NCBI GenBank assembly: GCA_946481135.1
Contig: CAMLMQ010000190.1
Location: 1-5,479 of the forward strand
Source of the DNA: an uncultured Microbacteriaceae bacterium
GTDB taxonomy: Bacteria; Actinomycetota; Actinomycetes; Actinomycetales; Microbacteriaceae
DNA: 5,479 nt
Direction: 5' to 3'
Shown: positions 5,472-5,479 of the stretch, one piece after another
Layout of the letters: each line of letters starts with the position of its first letter
Position numbering within the stretch: position 1 is the first letter of the stretch
Program-made: the position numbers and the translations under genes
The notes under the pieces: generated by a model
Databases searched by the model: none
Seen by the model: only the letters and a program-made list of their open reading frames with translations
What the model was told of the DNA's origin: nothing

Positions 5472-5479
5472 GCGCTGAC

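Noticed and set aside
1..5479. Defence system, mobile element or phage origin, prompted by the presence of a helicase
   Set aside because: The helicase has the XPB-specific RED motif and the actinobacterial housekeeping architecture. No nuclease, methylase, transposase or integrase is present, and base composition is uniform apart from the short AT-rich promoter patch.

Overview
The window looks like chromosomal DNA from a high-GC actinobacterium, most likely a member of the Microbacteriaceae (Microbacterium-like). The evidence is the strongly GC-rich sequence with G/C-ending codons, an actinobacterial-type XPB helicase, a probable leaderless promoter, and a hairpin-forming repeat at the right edge (GGTTGAGGAGCG / CGTCTCGAAACC arms) of a kind I recall as common between genes in that family. 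The family assignment is inference. No rRNA, tRNA, CRISPR array, insertion sequence or phage gene was seen.

Left part (1-1696, + strand): three tightly packed genes that look like part of a catabolic operon. They are the C-terminal part of a fumarylacetoacetate hydrolase (FAH) family enzyme cut by the window edge, a RidA-family enamine/imine deaminase, and a phosphotriesterase-family amidohydrolase. Both junctions are 4-base ATGA stop/start overlaps with a good Shine-Dalgarno, so the three are probably translationally coupled. The likely theme is breakdown of a small organic acid, lactone or N-containing ring-cleavage product, but the substrate cannot be named from the window.

Middle part (1697-3721, + strand): an IclR-family regulator follows after about 57 bases. 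A 159-base intergenic region then leads to a zinc-type medium-chain alcohol/polyol dehydrogenase. That region holds a plausible extended -10 promoter and, just downstream, an AT-rich inverted repeat (TGAAT-N4-ATTCA) that could be an operator, perhaps for the IclR protein. The dehydrogenase keeps its catalytic zinc residues but has lost all four structural-zinc cysteines. A simple reading is that the regulator controls both the hydrolase operon and the dehydrogenase as one pathway.

Right part (3722-5479): a complete XPB/Rad25-like superfamily 2 DNA helicase on the - strand, converging on the dehydrogenase with a 16-base gap. A stem-loop spans the junction and holds the dehydrogenase stop codon in its loop. 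The helicase is a housekeeping DNA-repair-type gene, functionally unrelated to the catabolic genes. Its start lies 8 bases after a TAAGCT -10 element with no Shine-Dalgarno, which suggests a leaderless mRNA. The last 84 bases are the inverted-repeat element. No clearly new biological system is visible; the most interesting points are the dehydrogenase zinc-site loss, the unassigned FAH-RidA-phosphotriesterase combination, the operator candidate and the repeat element.
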